NCBI GenBank assembly: GCA_900759435.1
Contig: CAAEVD010000122.1
Coordinates: 1-6,626, forward strand
DNA: 6,626 bases
Direction of reading: 5' to 3'
DNA from: an uncultured Collinsella sp.
GTDB taxonomy: Bacteria > Actinomycetota > Coriobacteriia > Coriobacteriales > Coriobacteriaceae
Part shown: positions 5,129-6,626 of the stretch, piece by piece
Position numbering within the stretch: the first letter of the stretch is position 1
How the letters are laid out: each line of letters starts with the position of its first letter
Notes under the pieces: model-generated
Seen by the model: the letters and a program-made list of their open reading frames with translations, nothing else
Database searches by the model: none
What the model was told of the DNA's origin: nothing
Made by a program: the position numbers and the translations under genes

Positions 5129-5653
5129 ATGAAGAAGACCATCGCAATCGGTTGCGACCATATCGTTACGGACGAGAAGATCTATCTGGCCGACCGCCTG
5201 GAGCAGGCTGGTTACAAGGTGCTCGACTGCGGCACCTACAGCCACACCCGTACGCACTATCCCATCTACGGTAAGGCCGTGGGCGAGGCTGTTGCCAGCG
5301 GCAAGGCCGACTTTGGCGTGGCCCTGTGCGGCACCGGCATCGGCATCACCAACGCCGTCAACAAGGTTCCCGGCGCCCGCTGCGCCCTGGTCCGCGACAT
5401 GACCTCTGCCCTGTATGCCCGTCGCGAGCTTAACGCCAACATCGTGGGCTTTGGCGGCAAGATTACCGGCGAGTTCCTGATGGCCGATATCATGCTTGCC
5501 TTCCTGGAGGAGCCCTACGAGAAGACCCCCGAGCACGATGCCCTGATCGCCAAGATCGATGCCTGCAATAAGGCCGACGCCGAGGCTCAGGCTGACCCGC
5601 ACTTCTTTGACGAGTTCCTCGAGAAGTGGGACCGCGGCGAATACCACGACTAA
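5129..5653 (+). CDS. lacB: Galactose-6-phosphate isomerase, subunit LacB
   Basis: Catalytic-type partner of LacA in galactose-6-phosphate isomerase. The 174-residue length fits LacB (about 171). The N-terminus [13 protein letters not shown] is a LacB signature, with the Cys9-Asp10-His11 substrate-site motif. [17 protein letters not shown] leads to the active-site loop CGTGIG (67-72), where Cys67 corresponds to the catalytic cysteine of RpiB-type isomerases. [43 protein letters not shown] follows in separate conserved pieces, and the protein ends [13 protein letters not shown] as in lactococcal and streptococcal LacB. GAAAGGA (5114-5120) provides a ribosome-binding site eight bases from the ATG. 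No lacC or lacD follows immediately; a 374-bp gap with hairpins and then a lacX-like gene come next. Confidence 0.96.
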   Translation: MKKTIAIGCDHIVTDEKIYLADRLEQAGYKVLDCGTYSHTRTHYPIYGKAVGEAVASGKADFGVALCGTGIGITNAVNKVPGARCALVRDMTSALYARRELNANIVGFGGKITGEFLMADIMLAFLEEPYEKTPEHDALIAKIDACNKADAEAQADPHFFDEFLEKWDRGEYHD

Positions 5654-5659
5654 TTAGGT

Positions 5660-5683
5660 TCCGGCGTTCTGCCGAACGCCGGA
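5660..5683. repeat. Perfect 10-bp stem-loop after lacB
   Basis: TCCGGCGTTC (5660-5669) and GAACGCCGGA (5674-5683) pair perfectly around TGCC, starting six bases after the lacB stop codon. There is no T-tract, so it is not a standard intrinsic terminator. It may protect the lacAB mRNA 3' end or form the first part of the longer structured element beside it. Confidence 0.65.
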
Positions 5684-5688
5684 CCGGC

Positions 5689-5805
5689 CGACGCTGCGAA
5701 GCCATCTGGCGGGCAATCTGCCGTTCAGCTTCGGCGGCATGACCAGAAGGTCAATGCCGCCTCGCTTCACGGCACCTTGCCTCGCCAGCTGACTTCTCGC
5801 TGACG
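5689..5805. repeat. Long imperfect hairpin element (about 117 nt)
   Basis: The strand folds back on itself. The distal stem GGCGGCATGACC (5733-5744) pairs with 5749-5761 with one bulged base around an AGAA loop. Further out TGCCGT, GGCAA and CTGGCG (from 5706) pair with the complementary blocks up to 5788. A weaker outer match continues to 5689 and 5805 (14 of 21 positions). No reading frame with protein-like features was found in it. It could be a MITE-like repeat, a structured leader RNA for the downstream gene, or a transcript-end structure for lacAB; the sequence alone does not decide. Confidence 0.55.
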
Positions 5806-6027
5806 TTGGGGGTACCTGTGGGGTTACCGCTGTTGTTGCGAAGCTTTCTGGTTCAGTAAGCTGCTCCGATAACACGTTTGCTTGCTGAGCTTGTGGGCTT
5901 CGTTTTGGCGGGACCCAGTATTCTGCAGCTTTTCAATTGACGGCTCGCGTTTCTGTGAGGGGGCGCGGGCCGGTTTTCTATCAGCCCTATTGACTTGGCG
6001 GGCTGTCATAAGAAAGGGAAGGCTCCT
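5806..6027. other. Remainder of lacB-lacX intergenic gap
   Basis: Apart from the two hairpins before it, this part of the 374-bp gap shows no gene. GGGGTACC and GGGGTTACC occur close together at about 5809-5828. TTGACG (5937-5942) and TTGACT (5990-5995) resemble -35 boxes, but neither has a convincing -10 partner at the right distance, so the promoter of the downstream gene stays unassigned. Confidence 0.4.
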
Positions 6028-6626
6028 ATGGAGTTTGTTCTTGATAACGGCTCTGTCCGCATTGCGTTGAGCACGGCTGGCGGATCGTTCACTTCTATTG
6101 CGGCCAACGGCCGTGAGTACCTGTGGCAGGGTGACCCGGCGGTCTGGTCGGGCCAGGCACCCATTTGTTTCCCGATCTGCGGCGGCCTTCGCGACGGTCA
6201 CGCAATGACCATGGGCGGCCGCGAGATTAAGCTCGCCCGTCATGGCTTTGCTCGCAAACAGGAGTGGAAGCTCGAGGAGCAGGGCGACAACATGGTCGCG
6301 CTGAGCCTAAGCTCTGCCGACCATGCCGAGTTGCTCGAGCAGTACCCGTATCCGTTTAAGATCGTTGCTCGTTACATGATCGATGCGGAAAAGGTGGCTG
6401 TGTCGTACGAGGTGACCAATGAGGGCACCGAGGACATGCCGTTCTTTGTGGGCGGTCACCCTGGCTTTAAGTGCCCGCTTGACGAGGGCGAGTCCTATGA
6501 CGACTACGAGCTCCGTTTTGAGCAGCGCGAGGCCGCCGAGCTCTGTACTGCCGTTCCCTCGACGGGCCTGATTGATGTTGAGCATCGCAGCAAGAACCCG
6601 ATGGTTGGCCATGACCTGCCGCTGAC
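6028..6626 (+). CDS. lacX: LacX-type aldose 1-epimerase-like protein (partial, 3' end outside window)
   Basis: The first 199 codons of a galactose-mutarotase-like beta-sandwich protein; a full-length protein would have about 290-300 residues. The order of motifs fits the LacX branch of aldose 1-epimerases: the start MEFVLDNGSVRIALSTAGGSF, then APICFPICGGLRDG (44-57), RHGFAR (71-76) with His72, YPYPFK (106-111) and VGGHPGF (141-147) with His144. The two histidines match the active-site histidines of the superfamily. Enzymes of this group interconvert the alpha and beta anomers of sugars; the true substrate of LacX proteins, free or phosphorylated galactose or another hexose, is not settled. 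lacX accompanies tagatose-pathway lac genes in lactococci, which supports the name here. AAAGGG and AAGG at 6013-6022 give a ribosome-binding site before the ATG. Being 374 bp beyond lacB, it may have its own promoter. Confidence 0.88.
   Translation, partial: MEFVLDNGSVRIALSTAGGSFTSIAANGREYLWQGDPAVWSGQAPICFPICGGLRDGHAMTMGGREIKLARHGFARKQEWKLEEQGDNMVALSLSSADHAELLEQYPYPFKIVARYMIDAEKVAVSYEVTNEGTEDMPFFVGGHPGFKCPLDEGESYDDYELRFEQREAAELCTAVPSTGLIDVEHRSKNPMVGHDLPL

Noticed and set aside
5654..5875. Minus-strand 73-codon frame over the hairpin region
   Set aside because: The frame is a by-product of GC-rich inverted repeats; no ribosome-binding site or domain was found.
5882..6070. Possible 62-residue hydrophobic peptide upstream of lacX
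   Set aside because: It overlaps the lacX start in another frame, lacks a good ribosome-binding site and has no recognisable features.
1..6626. CRISPR array, tRNA, rRNA, transposase, toxin-antitoxin or defence genes
   Set aside because: No regularly spaced repeats, cloverleaf-like sequence, rRNA-like stretch or matching protein motifs were seen on either strand.

Overview
The window looks like a chromosomal piece of a GC-rich Gram-positive gut bacterium, most likely an actinobacterium of the Coriobacteriia (Collinsella-like). This assignment is an inference from strongly GC-rich third codon positions, clear Shine-Dalgarno sites and the family make-up (lactose PTS and tagatose-6-phosphate genes closely resembling those of Firmicutes, in a high-GC setting). 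No rRNA or other phylogenetic marker is present to confirm it.

Layout. (1) Positions 1-1124, minus strand: the N-terminal 374 codons of a lactose-family PTS permease (LacE); its 3' end lies outside the window. (2) 1125-1481: a divergent, palindrome-rich control region with two near-identical 24-bp operator-like sites whose centres are 120 bp apart. (3) 1482-2486, plus: a LacI/GalR-family repressor. (4) 2487-2700: an AT-rich leader with helically spaced TGTTC-type boxes. (5) 2701-3039, plus: lactose-type PTS EIIA (LacF), closed by a strong intrinsic terminator. (6) 3114-3180: a 67-bp inverted-repeat element. (7) 3298-4311, plus: an unrecognised multi-spanning membrane protein with its own terminator at 4366-4403. 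(8) 4459-4542: a second cluster of TGTTC-type boxes. (9) 4637-5065 and 5129-5653, plus: lacA and lacB, the two subunits of galactose-6-phosphate isomerase. (10) 5654-6027: a 374-bp gap holding two hairpins, one of them about 117 nt long. (11) 6028-6626, plus: the first 199 codons of a LacX-type aldose 1-epimerase-like protein, cut by the window end.

Together the recognised genes encode lactose (or galactoside) uptake with phosphorylation and the first step of the tagatose-6-phosphate pathway. LacE with LacF imports the sugar as its 6-phosphate; a phospho-beta-galactosidase (not in the window) would release galactose 6-phosphate; LacAB converts that to tagatose 6-phosphate; LacC and LacD, also not seen here, would finish the route. 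LacX may help interconvert sugar anomers. The set is broken into several transcription units with two apparently different operator types. One, around lacE/lacI, fits the local LacI-type repressor. The other, in front of lacF and lacA, resembles the repeated half-sites used by DeoR-type regulators, and no such regulator is encoded here.

I found no CRISPR array, tRNA, rRNA, transposase or defence system. The most interesting points are the two operator architectures, the terminator-isolated membrane protein lodged between lacF and lacA, and the two hairpin elements.
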